Below, piece after piece: positions 52,751 through 60,339 of a DNA stretch of 64,000 bases (position 1 is the stretch's first letter; each line of letters begins with the position of its first letter). Where the stretch lies: contig NZ_JBHUIY010000002.1 in the NCBI RefSeq assembly GCF_042683125.1, positions 124,001-188,000 of the forward strand, given 5' to 3'. Origin of the DNA: Phaeospirillum tilakii (GTDB lineage: Bacteria; Pseudomonadota; Alphaproteobacteria; Rhodospirillales; Magnetospirillaceae). Made by a program: the position numbers and the translations under genes. The notes beneath the pieces are model-generated. The model was not told the origin of the DNA, did not search any database, and saw only the letters and a program-made list of their open reading frames with translations.

Positions 52751-53527
52751 ATGGACATCGGCGCTCTCACTCCTCATGTGGACGTGGCCCTGGTGACGCT
52801 GTATGCGTTCTGGGCTTTCTTCGCCCTGTTGATTTACTACCTGCGCTCGGAAGACAAGCGCGAGGGCTATCCGCTGGTGACGGATGGGCCGAACCCGGAG
52901 CGGGTGATCGGTTTCCCGCCGCTGCCCGAGCCCAAGACCTTCCTGCTGCGTGACGGCAGCGTCCGCACCGCCCCGCGGGCGGAGGAACTGGTTCCGGTCA
53001 CCGGCGCCACCCCGGCCTACAAGTTCGACGGCGCCCCGCTGGTGCCGACCGGCAACCCGCTGCTGTCCGGTATCGGCCCGGCGGCGTGGGCCGAGCGCAT
53101 CGACGCCCCCGACATCGACGGCGAAGGCCATGTCCGCATCGTCCCGCTGCGCGTGGCGAAGGACCTGTCGGTCGAATCCGAAGATCCCGATCCGCGTGGC
53201 TGGGAAATCCTCGGCGCCGACGACAAGGTCGCGGGCACCGTTTCCGACCTGTGGGTCGATCGTGGCGACCTGCTGGTCCGCTACTACGAGATCGCGGTTC
53301 GCGCCGGCAACAGCACCCGCACCGTGCTGATCCCGAACGCGCTGGTCAAGGTCCTGACCGAAGAGAAGAAGGTCCGCACCGGTTCGGTGCCGGCGGCCCT
53401 GTTCGCCTCGGCCCCGACCATCGCCAACCCCGACCGGATCACCTTCCGCGAGGAAGACCGGGTCAGCGCCTATTTCGGCGGTGGCTACCTGCTGGCGACT
53501 CCGGAACGGACGGAATCCTGGCTGTGA
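52751..53527 (+). CDS. puhA: Photosynthetic reaction centre H subunit
   Basis: The 258-aa H subunit of the type-2 reaction centre. It has one N-terminal membrane helix (about 12-32, VALVTLYAFWAFFALLIYYL) and then a cytoplasmic beta-rich domain that caps L/M and guides protons to QB. REGYPLVTDGP, PKTFLLRDG, YKFDGAPLVPTGNPLLSGIGPAAWAER and VAGTVSDLWVDRGD are strongly conserved. ATG 52751, 59 bp after lhaA. The TGA overlaps the puhB GTG (GTGA). The L and M genes (puf operon) are not in this window. Confidence 0.98.
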   Translation: MDIGALTPHVDVALVTLYAFWAFFALLIYYLRSEDKREGYPLVTDGPNPERVIGFPPLPEPKTFLLRDGSVRTAPRAEELVPVTGATPAYKFDGAPLVPTGNPLLSGIGPAAWAERIDAPDIDGEGHVRIVPLRVAKDLSVESEDPDPRGWEILGADDKVAGTVSDLWVDRGDLLVRYYEIAVRAGNSTRTVLIPNALVKVLTEEKKVRTGSVPAALFASAPTIANPDRITFREEDRVSAYFGGGYLLATPERTESWL

Positions 53528-54156
53528 GCGATCACGACCATTCTGTAGACACGGTCCCGGGCTTGCCCGGGCCGCTTCCCCAGGGGGAGCGCCTGCTGTG
53601 GCAGGGCTCCCCGGCCTGGTGGCCGTTGGCCTACCGGGCTTTTCGCTTCGGCTGGCTTGCGGTCTATTTCGGCCTGTTCGGCGGATGGGCCGCGGTCAGC
53701 GTGGTGGCCGATGGCGGGGGCGCGGTCCGCGCCCTCGGCGCGGTCGTGCTGACGCTGGCGGCCGGTCTGGCGGCGGGGGGGATCCTGTCGCTGATCGGCT
53801 GGGCCAGCGCCCGCGCCACCACCTATTCGATCACCACCCGCCGTGTCGTCATCTCGCACGGCGTGGCGCTGCCGCTGTCGGTCAATCTGCCGTTCGGCAT
53901 GATCGAGTCGGTGGCGCTCAAGACCTATTCCGACGGCACCGGCGACCTCGTGCTGACGCTGGGCGGCAACCGCAACCTCGCCTATCTGGTGTTGTGGCCG
54001 CATGCCCGCCCCTGGCGTTTCAGCAAGGTCGAGCCGATGCTGCGCGCGGTTCCCGGCGCGGTGGCGATCGCCCGCATCCTCGGCGACGCGCTGGCCGAAG
54101 CCGCCCGCGAACACGAGGCGGCCGTGGCGGCCCCGCGCGAACCCGCCGACGCCTGA
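53524..54156 (+). CDS. puhB: Photosynthetic complex assembly protein PuhB
   Basis: A 210-aa inner-membrane protein required for reaction-centre assembly. The N-terminus LPQGERLLWQGSPAWWPLAYRAFR is the family signature. Two to three helices (about 44-98) precede a PH-like (bPH2) cytoplasmic domain: TTYSITTRRVVISHGVALPLSVNLPFGMIESVALK, with NLAYLVLWPHARPWRF. GTG 53524 overlaps puhA by 4 bases, so expression is coupled. It fits known puhABC order. Confidence 0.94.
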   Translation: MSDHDHSVDTVPGLPGPLPQGERLLWQGSPAWWPLAYRAFRFGWLAVYFGLFGGWAAVSVVADGGGAVRALGAVVLTLAAGLAAGGILSLIGWASARATTYSITTRRVVISHGVALPLSVNLPFGMIESVALKTYSDGTGDLVLTLGGNRNLAYLVLWPHARPWRFSKVEPMLRAVPGAVAIARILGDALAEAAREHEAAVAAPREPADA

Positions 54157-54188
54157 TAGTCTGACAGCCTGACAAAGCCGGAGACAAA

Positions 54189-54647
54189 ATGAGCGGCCCG
54201 TTCGGCGACAAGCCCATTCCCCGCCCCGTTCTGATCGGGGCCGGCACCCTGCTTCTTCTGGTGGTGATCCTCGCCGGGGTCGCCCGCTATACCGGCTATC
54301 GCCTTGGGCAGGCGCCCGAGGCCAACGCCCTGGCCAGCCGCGACGTCGCCTTCGTCGACCAGCCCGACGGCAGCATCGCGGTCGAGGACCCGGCCACCCA
54401 CGCCCGGATCGACCTGCTTGAGCCCGGCACCTATGGTTTCGTCCGTGGCGCCACCCGCGCGCTGGCGCGCGAGCATCGTGGCCTGCCCCAGGGCGGCGCC
54501 GCGCCGTTCCGGCTGACCCGCTGGGATGATGGCCGCGTCACCCTCCAGGACCTGACCACCGGGACCCGGCTTGAACTCGAGGCCTATGGCCCGACCAATC
54601 TCGAGGCCTTCACCCGGCTGCTGACCGTCGGAAAACCGGCGTCATGA
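54189..54647 (+). CDS. puhC: Photosynthetic complex assembly protein PuhC
   Basis: A 152-aa protein with one N-terminal helix (about 13-33, VLIGAGTLLLLVVILAGVARY) and a periplasmic domain. It has the PuhC pattern DVAFVDQPDGSIAVEDPATHARIDLLEPGTYGFVRGATRALAREH, followed by PFRLTRWDDGRVTLQDLTTGTRLELEAYGPTNLEAF. It helps organise reaction centre-LH1 complexes in Rhodobacter. ATG 54189, 32 bp after puhB. Its TGA overlaps an ATG of a 22-codon ORF that ends 4 bp before puhE. Confidence 0.93.
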   Translation: MSGPFGDKPIPRPVLIGAGTLLLLVVILAGVARYTGYRLGQAPEANALASRDVAFVDQPDGSIAVEDPATHARIDLLEPGTYGFVRGATRALAREHRGLPQGGAAPFRLTRWDDGRVTLQDLTTGTRLELEAYGPTNLEAFTRLLTVGKPAS

Positions 54648-54716
54648 TCGCCTGGGCGGGCGGCGTCCCGCGCCGATACCCGGCCCGAGCCCACCCGCGC
54701 GTCGGGGCATAGGCGG

Positions 54717-55553
54717 ATGCTGGATTACGCCTGTCCGGCGCTGTACGCTCTGTTCCTGTGGTGGTTCGGCACCGGCGCGGTGCTGTTTCTCGACGGTCTG
54801 CCGACCGCCACCTTCCGCCGCACGATGATGGTGGCGACGGCGGTGTTCGCCGTCGCGCTGGTCGGCCTCGTGCTGACCGCCGACAGCGCCAGCGTGGCCG
54901 GGGCCTATGCCGCCTTCACCTTCGGCTTCTTCGCCTGGGGCTGGCAGGAAATCAGCTTCTATCTCGGCTATGTCACCGGTCCGCGCCGTCATGCCTGCCA
55001 CGAGGGCTGTTCCGGCTGGCCGCATTTCCTGCACGGCATCCAGGTCACCCTCTATCACGAGATCAAGATCCTGCTGACCGCCGCCGTGCTGCTGGCGGTG
55101 TGCTGGGAGGCGGCCAATCCGCTGGCGCTGTGGAGCTTCCTGATCCTGTGGGGGATGCATCAGAGCGCCAAGCTCAACGTCTTCCTCGGCGTGCCCAATC
55201 TCAGCGAGGATTTCCTGCCGGACCACCTGCTGTTCCTGCGCAGCTTCCTGACCCGGCGGCCGATGAACCTGCTGTTCCCGCTGTCGGTCACCGTCGCTAC
55301 CGTCGCCACCGCCTGGATGATCGGCGAGGCGGCCTCGGCCGAGCCGGGCTCGTATCAGCAGACCGCCGATACCTTCCTCGCCGCCCTGCTGGTGGTCGGC
55401 GTGCTGGAACATTGGTTCCTGGTGCTGCCGCTGCCGACCGCCGCCTTGTGGGAATGGGGCCTCAAGACCCACGGCCATCGCCACCCGGCCGCCGCCGGCC
55501 ACGACGACGAAACCCTGGTCAAGTCGGTTGCCGATCCGGTTCGCCCGCTCTGA
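54717..55553 (+). CDS. puhE: Putative photosynthetic complex assembly protein PuhE
   Basis: A 278-aa polytopic protein (about seven helices) of the DUF3623/PuhE family, found only in anoxygenic phototrophs. YALFLWWFGTGAVLFLDGLP opens it. FGFFAWGWQEISFYLGYVTGPRRHAC, ILWGMHQSAKLNVFLGVPNLSEDFLPDHL and GVLEHWFLVLPLPTAALWEWGLK are diagnostic. In many alphaproteobacteria acsF (aerobic cyclase) lies between puhC and puhE; here only 69 bp separate them. puhE is the last gene of the 13-kb rightward unit. Confidence 0.92.
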   Translation: MLDYACPALYALFLWWFGTGAVLFLDGLPTATFRRTMMVATAVFAVALVGLVLTADSASVAGAYAAFTFGFFAWGWQEISFYLGYVTGPRRHACHEGCSGWPHFLHGIQVTLYHEIKILLTAAVLLAVCWEAANPLALWSFLILWGMHQSAKLNVFLGVPNLSEDFLPDHLLFLRSFLTRRPMNLLFPLSVTVATVATAWMIGEAASAEPGSYQQTADTFLAALLVVGVLEHWFLVLPLPTAALWEWGLKTHGHRHPAAAGHDDETLVKSVADPVRPL

Positions 55554-55559
55554 CCGGAT

Positions 55560-55604
55560 GTGGGCTCCGCCCACGCCCGCCAAGGGCCGGGGGCCCTTGG
55601 AACC
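55560..55604 (-). repeat. Bipartite double-hairpin repeat, inverted copy
   Basis: GTGGGC-TCC-GCCCAC (55560-55574), then CCAAGGGCC-GGG-GGCCCTTGG (55580-55600). It starts 7 bp after the puhE stop. Confidence 0.85.
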
Positions 55605-55637
55605 CATTGTCGGTCGGGCACGGCAACGCCAAGGGAA

Positions 55638-55684
55638 CGGGATCCAAGGGCCTCTGGCCCTTGGCGGGTGCGGGCGGAGCCCGC
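55638..55684 (+). repeat. Bipartite double-hairpin repeat
   Basis: CCAAGGGCC-TCT-GGCCCTTGG (55644-55664), then GCGGGC-GGA-GCCCGC (55670-55684), followed by a T6 run at about 55689-55694. The second hairpin plus T-tract could end the puh transcript. Confidence 0.85.
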
Positions 55685-55713
55685 GTCTCTTTTTTCTGCT
55701 CGCCTTCCTGCTG

Positions 55714-56865
55714 ATGACCCCGCCGGCCTGGGCCGATTCCTGCGCGACGCTGGCTGCCCGGGTGGCGGCGGTGCCCGGCGCGGGGCCGGTGCTGCTGGCG
55801 AGCTTCGACGATGTGGCGGATCGCCCGGCGCTGGCCACCGCCGCCTTCACCTATGACAACGCGGTGGCGGCGATCGCCCTGGTCGCCTGCGGCCGCGAGA
55901 GCGAGGCGCGGCGGATCGGCGCGGCGCTGACCCTGGCGGCGCGCCACGGCCGGCTGCGCAACGCCTATCGCGGCGGGGCGCAGCCCGATCCGCCCCCGCC
56001 CAACGGCTGGTGGGACGCGGCGCAGGGGCGCTGGGTCGAGGATTCCTATCAGGTCGGCACCAGCAGCGGGGTGGTGGCCTGGGCCGGGCTGGCGCTGCTG
56101 ACGGTGGGGGGCGCCGAGGCGCGCGCCGCCGCCGCCGCGCTGGGCCAGTGGCTGCTGGCCGAGGTCGCCGACCGGCGCGGTGCCGGCGGCTTCACCGGCG
56201 GGATCGATGGGGAAGGGCAGGGCGAACGTCGCCTGACCTGGAAATCAGCCGAGCATCAGACCGACCTGATCGCCCTGTTCGGCGGATTGGCGCGGTCGGG
56301 CGCGCCGGGGCCGTGGCCGGCGGCCGAGGCGGCGGCGCGGCGGATGCTCGACTCGCTGTGGCTGGCCGACGAGGGGCGGTTCCTGGTCGGCACCCTGCCC
56401 GATGGTGTCAGCCCCAACCGGGCCAATTCCGGCCTCGATGCCCAATTATGGCCGACCCTGCTGGCCGGGGCCGCGCCGGACTGGCGGCGGGCGCTGGCCT
56501 ATGCCGAGCGGGCGCATGGGGTGCCCGGCGGTTTCTCCTTCGCCGCCGACCGCGCCGGGTTGTGGTGCGAGGGCACCGCCCAGGCGGCGCTGGCCTGGCG
56601 CGCCGCCGGCCGGCCGGAGCGGACGCGGGCGCTGCTCGCCACCCTGGCCGGGCAGGTCAGCCCGGGCGGCTATCTGTGGGCGACGCCGGAAACCCGGCTG
56701 CCGACCGGGCTGGCGATCGGGCCGGACAGCGTGTCGGCCGATTTCTTCTACTATCGCTGGCCCCATCTCGGCGCCACCGCCTGGACGGCGCTGGCCGAGC
56801 AGGGGTGGAACCCGTTCACCGGGCGCCGGGTCGGGGCGGGCGACACGCCGCGCGGCGCCGAGTAA
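55714..56865 (+). CDS. Exported protein of unknown function, possible alpha/alpha-barrel
   Basis: A product of about 383 aa or slightly more. Just upstream of the only nearby ATG (55714) the frame encodes LFFLLAFLL, which with MTPPAWADS makes a clear signal peptide. The true start is therefore upstream, perhaps CTG 55696, or it was lost when the adjoining hairpin repeat inserted. The mature protein is rich in Trp, Ala and helix-forming repeats (NGWWDAAQGRWVEDSYQVGTSSGVVAWAGLALL, SLWLADEGRFLVG, LWCEGTAQAALAWRAAG, FFYYRWPHLGATAWTAL). These suggest a toroidal (alpha/alpha)6 fold as in some glycan-active proteins. Family not recognised, no catalytic residues assigned. Confidence 0.5.
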   Translation: MTPPAWADSCATLAARVAAVPGAGPVLLASFDDVADRPALATAAFTYDNAVAAIALVACGRESEARRIGAALTLAARHGRLRNAYRGGAQPDPPPPNGWWDAAQGRWVEDSYQVGTSSGVVAWAGLALLTVGGAEARAAAAALGQWLLAEVADRRGAGGFTGGIDGEGQGERRLTWKSAEHQTDLIALFGGLARSGAPGPWPAAEAAARRMLDSLWLADEGRFLVGTLPDGVSPNRANSGLDAQLWPTLLAGAAPDWRRALAYAERAHGVPGGFSFAADRAGLWCEGTAQAALAWRAAGRPERTRALLATLAGQVSPGGYLWATPETRLPTGLAIGPDSVSADFFYYRWPHLGATAWTALAEQGWNPFTGRRVGAGDTPRGAE

Positions 56866-56902
56866 AATCAGCCTCCCCATCACCGCCCCGGGAGCCGCCG
56901 CG

Positions 56903-57652
56903 ATGACCCTGCCCGATCTGGCCGACCTCGCCGCCGGATACTGGTCCGACCGGGTGGTGCAGGACAATCTGCTGGTCTGCCTCAACGTGATCGGCGCGCT
57001 GCTGCTGGGGGTGGTGGTCGGCTACGAGCGCACCTGGAACGGCCGGGCGGCGGGGATGCGGACCTATGGCTTCGTCTGCATGACCTCGGCGGCGCTGACG
57101 GTGGTGATCGGCCATCCCGCCTCGTGGTACGGCGGCGCGGTGCCGGCCGGAATCGGGGGCGATCCGACCCGGGTCATCCAGGGCATCGTTACCGGCGTCG
57201 GCTTCCTCTGCGCCGGGGTGATCATGAAGGAGGGGTTCTCGATCAGCGGCCTGACCACCGCCGCCTCGATCTGGACCGCCTCGGCGGTGGGGGTGCTGGT
57301 GGGGATCGGCTTCTATGCCACCGCCTTCATGCTGACCCTGCTGTCCACCCTGGGGATGCTCGGGCTGCAACAGATCGAACAGAGCCTGCCGGCCCATCAC
57401 GAACTGGCGGTGCGGCTGCGCTGCCAGCGCGGTCAGGCCCCGGGCGAGGCCGAACTGGTGGCGGCGATCGAGCGCCATGGCTTCACCCTGGTGGCGGAAT
57501 CGCTGGCGCTGACGATCGAGCGCGACTGGGCGGAGTGGCACTTCCTGGCCTTCATCCGCGATACCCGGGTGCCGTCGTTCGATCCGCTCGCCACCACCCT
57601 CGACGGGCTGCCCGGGGTGATCGAGGTCCAGCTCGCCCACGCCAAGACCTGA
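56903..57652 (+). CDS. MgtC/SapB-family membrane protein
   Basis: A 249-aa protein with four or five N-terminal helices (residues 25-155) and a cytoplasmic ACT-like C-terminal domain. The family signature is LLLGVVVGYERTWNGRAAGMRTYGFVCMTSAAL, with RVIQGIVTGVGFLCAGVIMKEGFSISGLTTAASIWTASAVG. In pathogens MgtC helps survival at low Mg2+ and binds the F1Fo ATPase. The role of plain MgtC/SapB homologues in phototrophs is unknown. ATG 56903 has GGGAG upstream. It is convergent with the Crp/Fnr gene (12-bp gap). Confidence 0.88.
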   Translation: MTLPDLADLAAGYWSDRVVQDNLLVCLNVIGALLLGVVVGYERTWNGRAAGMRTYGFVCMTSAALTVVIGHPASWYGGAVPAGIGGDPTRVIQGIVTGVGFLCAGVIMKEGFSISGLTTAASIWTASAVGVLVGIGFYATAFMLTLLSTLGMLGLQQIEQSLPAHHELAVRLRCQRGQAPGEAELVAAIERHGFTLVAESLALTIERDWAEWHFLAFIRDTRVPSFDPLATTLDGLPGVIEVQLAHAKT

Positions 57653-57664
57653 TCCCGCCCGGCC

Positions 57665-58420
57665 TCACCCCGCCACCGCGCGCAGGGCGTCGAGGTCGTG
57701 GATCACCAGCCGGGTCGGGGTGAGGGCGATCAGCCCGTCCCGGCGCCAGCGTTCGAAGGTGGCCGACACCCATTGGCGGGTGACGCCGACCAGCCGGGCG
57801 AGGTCCTCCTGGCTGAAATCGCGCCGCAGCGACAGCCCGTCCCCCTCGGGGCGGCCGTCGCGCTCGGCGATCTGCACCAGCAGCCGGGCCAGCCGCTCCC
57901 GCGCCGAGCGGGTGCCGAACAGGTGGATCAGCGCCGACATGCAGCGCCCCTTGTGGGCCAGCGCGTCGATCAGCGCCAGCGCCAGCGGCGGCGAGGCGGC
58001 GGCGGCGGCGCGCAGTGCCGCGCCCGGCACCACCCACAGCCGGGACGGCCGGGTCGCCACCCCCGACCACATATGCGGGCCGCCCTCGAACAGATCGGGG
58101 CCGCCGATGAAATTGCCCGGCCCCCAATAGGCCAGGGTGACCTCGCGCCCGCTGGGTCCGGCATGGAAGATCCGCATCTCGCCGCGATCGATCACGAAGA
58201 TCGCCCCGCGCGGCTCGCCCTGGCGGAACGCCACCGCCCCGGCGGCCAGCTCGATCCGCCGCGACGCCGCCCGCAGCGGGGCGAGGTCGGGGGCGTCGAG
58301 CGCGGCCAGCAGGGCGGCACCGGTCGGGTCGAGTGGTTCCTCGCTGAGATGCAACGCGGGGGGCGGGGCGGGGACGTGGAACAGCGGCGGGGGCGGGCGG
58401 GACGAGGCGGGGGCGGACAT
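57665..58420 (-). CDS. Crp/Fnr-family transcriptional regulator
   Basis: A 251-aa regulator. A proline-rich tail (1-30) precedes a cyclic-nucleotide-binding-like domain (about 40-150; AVAFRQGEPRGAIFVIDRGEMRIFHAGPSGREVTLAYWGPGNFIGGPDLFEGG). The C-terminal helix-turn-helix is FSQEDLARLVGVTRQWVSATFERWRRDGLI (about 200-229). The N-terminal Cys cluster of oxygen-sensing FNR is absent, and the cAMP-contact residues of CRP are not conserved, so the signal is unknown. ATG 58420 is divergent from the radical SAM cluster, which it probably controls. Confidence 0.85.
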   Translation of the reverse strand: MSAPASSRPPPPLFHVPAPPPALHLSEEPLDPTGAALLAALDAPDLAPLRAASRRIELAAGAVAFRQGEPRGAIFVIDRGEMRIFHAGPSGREVTLAYWGPGNFIGGPDLFEGGPHMWSGVATRPSRLWVVPGAALRAAAAASPPLALALIDALAHKGRCMSALIHLFGTRSARERLARLLVQIAERDGRPEGDGLSLRRDFSQEDLARLVGVTRQWVSATFERWRRDGLIALTPTRLVIHDLDALRAVAG

Positions 58421-58441
58421 CGGGGGGGCTCCGCGCTGAGG

Positions 58442-58479
58442 GCAATTAATTGCTACCATATAGTCTGGTAGATTTATAG
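58442..58479. promoter_or_regulatory. Palindromic control region between Crp/Fnr gene and radical SAM operon
   Basis: GCAATTAATTGC (58442-58453) is a perfect 12-bp palindrome. It runs into CTACCA-N7-TGGTAG (58453-58471). TCTGGTAGAT (58464-58473) recurs with one change near 62919-62928. This AT-rich island is sharply different from the surrounding 70% GC sequence. Confidence 0.5.
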
Positions 58480-58516
58480 TGTTTTGGCGATCCCACCCCA
58501 GCCGGAGAGTCCCGCC

Positions 58517-59773
58517 GTGGTCGCCCTGTTGAAACCCCATTTCCGCGCCGAGGCGCCGTTCGACGAGGTACTCGCCGCCCATCCCGCCTTTCCCCGCCTG
58601 ATCGCCCGCAAGATCGACGTCCAGCGGCGCGGGGTGCATTACACCCCGGCGGCGGAAGCGGCGATCGATCCAGCGATTCACCAGTTGCGCAGCCCCTACA
58701 TTTTCGGGTCGCGCGACGGGGCGATCAAGCCGCTGCCGGAATCGCTGCTGCTGCGCGACGGCACCACCATCCTGGTCGATCCGACCCCGCTCGAGCAGGA
58801 TCCCTATGTGGTCGATCATCGCGACGGGCGCTTCGTGCTGCTCGACGGCGGGGTCGAGGTCGAGACGGTCGATCTGTGGCCCAAGCCGGCCTATTACGAC
58901 AAGCTGACGTCGTCGGGCATCAAGATGAGCCTGCTGGTCAGCGCCCGGCCGCAGCGGCTCAACGTGTTCCAGTCGAGCTATTGCTATTTCTGGGCCGACA
59001 AGGCCGGCTGCCGTTTCTGCGACATCGTCACCCACACCAAGCAGCAGCGCGAGGAGATGGGGGTGCCGACCCGGCTGCGGCCCGAGGACGTGCGCGAGAC
59101 CATCGCCGAGGCGATCAAGGAGCCGGGCCGCTTCACCAACCTGTGCCTGACCGCCGGCTCGGTCACCAAGGGGGCGGAGATCTTCGATCAGGAGGTCGAG
59201 TTCTACATCGAATTGCTGCAATCGATCGGCAGCCTGTTCAAGACCCGCCGCTTCCCCAGCCAGCTGATCGGCTCGGCCTTCAATGAACGCCAATTGCGGC
59301 GGCTGCACGAGGAAACCGGACTGAGCAGCTACACCACCGACCTCGAGGTGCTGAACGAGGCGGTGTTCAACTGGGTTTGCCCCGGCAAGGCCCGTCAGGT
59401 CGGCTATCGCGAATGGAAGGAACGGCTGGTGCGCGCGGTCGGGATCTTCGGTCGCGGCAATGTCGGCACCGGGCTGGTCGGCGGCGTCGAACTGGCCCGG
59501 CCCCATGGGTTCAAGACCGAGGCCGACGCGCTGGCCGCCACCCTGGCCGAGGCCGACTGGCTGGGCGAGCGCGGCGTCACCACCGTCTACATCGTCTGGG
59601 TGCCGCGCCCGGGGTCGGAATTCCACGACCAGCAGGCGCCGTCGCTCGATTACTACCTGCGCCTTGCCCAGGGGTTGCAGGACATCCGCGCCCGCCACGG
59701 CCTGACGGTCGATTTCGACGATTACCGCCGCTGCGGCAACCATCCCGATTCCGACCTCGCCCGCCTGCAATAG
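58517..59773 (+). CDS. Radical SAM protein with atypical CX8CX2C motif
   Basis: A 418-aa protein. The probable cluster ligands are three cysteines in SSYCYFWADKAGCRFCDIV (C156, C165, C168 from the GTG start). The spacing is CX8CX2C rather than CX3CX2C, but an aromatic residue precedes the last Cys as usual. Later segments FTNLCLTAGSVTKGAEIF, YIELLQSI, TTDLEVLNEAVFNWVCPGKA and GNVGTGLVGGVELARPHGF fit a TIM-barrel radical SAM core, and a 150-residue N-terminal domain of unknown type precedes it. GTG 58517 has GGAGA 9 nt upstream; a TTG at 58484 is the alternative. Substrate unknown. Confidence 0.7.
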   Translation: MVALLKPHFRAEAPFDEVLAAHPAFPRLIARKIDVQRRGVHYTPAAEAAIDPAIHQLRSPYIFGSRDGAIKPLPESLLLRDGTTILVDPTPLEQDPYVVDHRDGRFVLLDGGVEVETVDLWPKPAYYDKLTSSGIKMSLLVSARPQRLNVFQSSYCYFWADKAGCRFCDIVTHTKQQREEMGVPTRLRPEDVRETIAEAIKEPGRFTNLCLTAGSVTKGAEIFDQEVEFYIELLQSIGSLFKTRRFPSQLIGSAFNERQLRRLHEETGLSSYTTDLEVLNEAVFNWVCPGKARQVGYREWKERLVRAVGIFGRGNVGTGLVGGVELARPHGFKTEADALAATLAEADWLGERGVTTVYIVWVPRPGSEFHDQQAPSLDYYLRLAQGLQDIRARHGLTVDFDDYRRCGNHPDSDLARLQ

Positions 59774-59788
59774 ACCGGAGCTGCCCCG

Positions 59789-60259
59789 ATGACCCGTCCC
59801 GCATTCGATCAAGCCGGTCTGGCCGCCCTGCTGGCCGACCCCGCCACCGTCAAGGTCCTGGCCGTGCCCGGGCCGGGCGATCTGCCCCGGCTGGTGCCGG
59901 TTCCGGCGTTGCAGGAAGGCGACCAGGAGCGGCTGGTGCTGCCCGAACGGCACGAATCCGCCGAATCCCAGCGCGGCCTGCTGCGGGCGCTGTGGTACGA
60001 CCGCCCGGTGGCGCTGCTGCTGACCCATCCCGACGGCCGCGCCCTCGAACTGCGCGCGCGGCCGCTTCAGGCCCACGTCACCGGGCCGCTGTTCCTGCGC
60101 CATTACCAGGAACTGCGAGGGCGGGAGGGCGATGTCGGCCTCAGCGCGGTGTGGGAAATCGCGGTCGAGGCCGGGTTCGATCAGAGCCTCGCCGCCCGCG
60201 ACGCCGCCGAGGCCGCCCGCCATCCCGGCTTCACCCATCTCGACCGGATCGCCGTCTGA
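59789..60259 (+). CDS. PNPOx-like split-barrel (flavin-binding fold) protein
   Basis: A 156-aa soluble protein resembling the pyridoxamine-5'-phosphate-oxidase-like FMN-binding split-barrel family. LAVPGPGDLPRLVPVPALQ...ERLVLPERHESAESQRGLLRALWYDRPVALLLTHPDGRALELRARPLQAHVTGPLFLRHYQELR shows the strand-turn-strand pattern and the R-P-V-A-L-L-L core. Whether it binds FMN, F420 or haem is not clear. It starts 15 bp after the radical SAM gene, so the two are co-transcribed and could act in one pathway, for example as electron donor. The hairpin repeat follows directly. Confidence 0.6.
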   Translation: MTRPAFDQAGLAALLADPATVKVLAVPGPGDLPRLVPVPALQEGDQERLVLPERHESAESQRGLLRALWYDRPVALLLTHPDGRALELRARPLQAHVTGPLFLRHYQELRGREGDVGLSAVWEIAVEAGFDQSLAARDAAEAARHPGFTHLDRIAV

Positions 60260-60267
60260 ACCACCGG

Positions 60268-60315
60268 GGTGGGCGCCGCCCACGCCCGCCAGGGGCCGGA
60301 GGACCCCTGGACCCC
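60268..60315 (-). repeat. Bipartite double-hairpin repeat inside the radical SAM operon
   Basis: GTGGGC-GCC-GCCCAC (60269-60283), then CCAGGGG...CCCCTGG (60289-60310). It lies in the only sizeable gap (80 bp) of the operon and could act as an mRNA processing or attenuation point. Confidence 0.8.
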
Positions 60316-60339
60316 GTTGCTGGTCGCAAGGAGTGCGTG

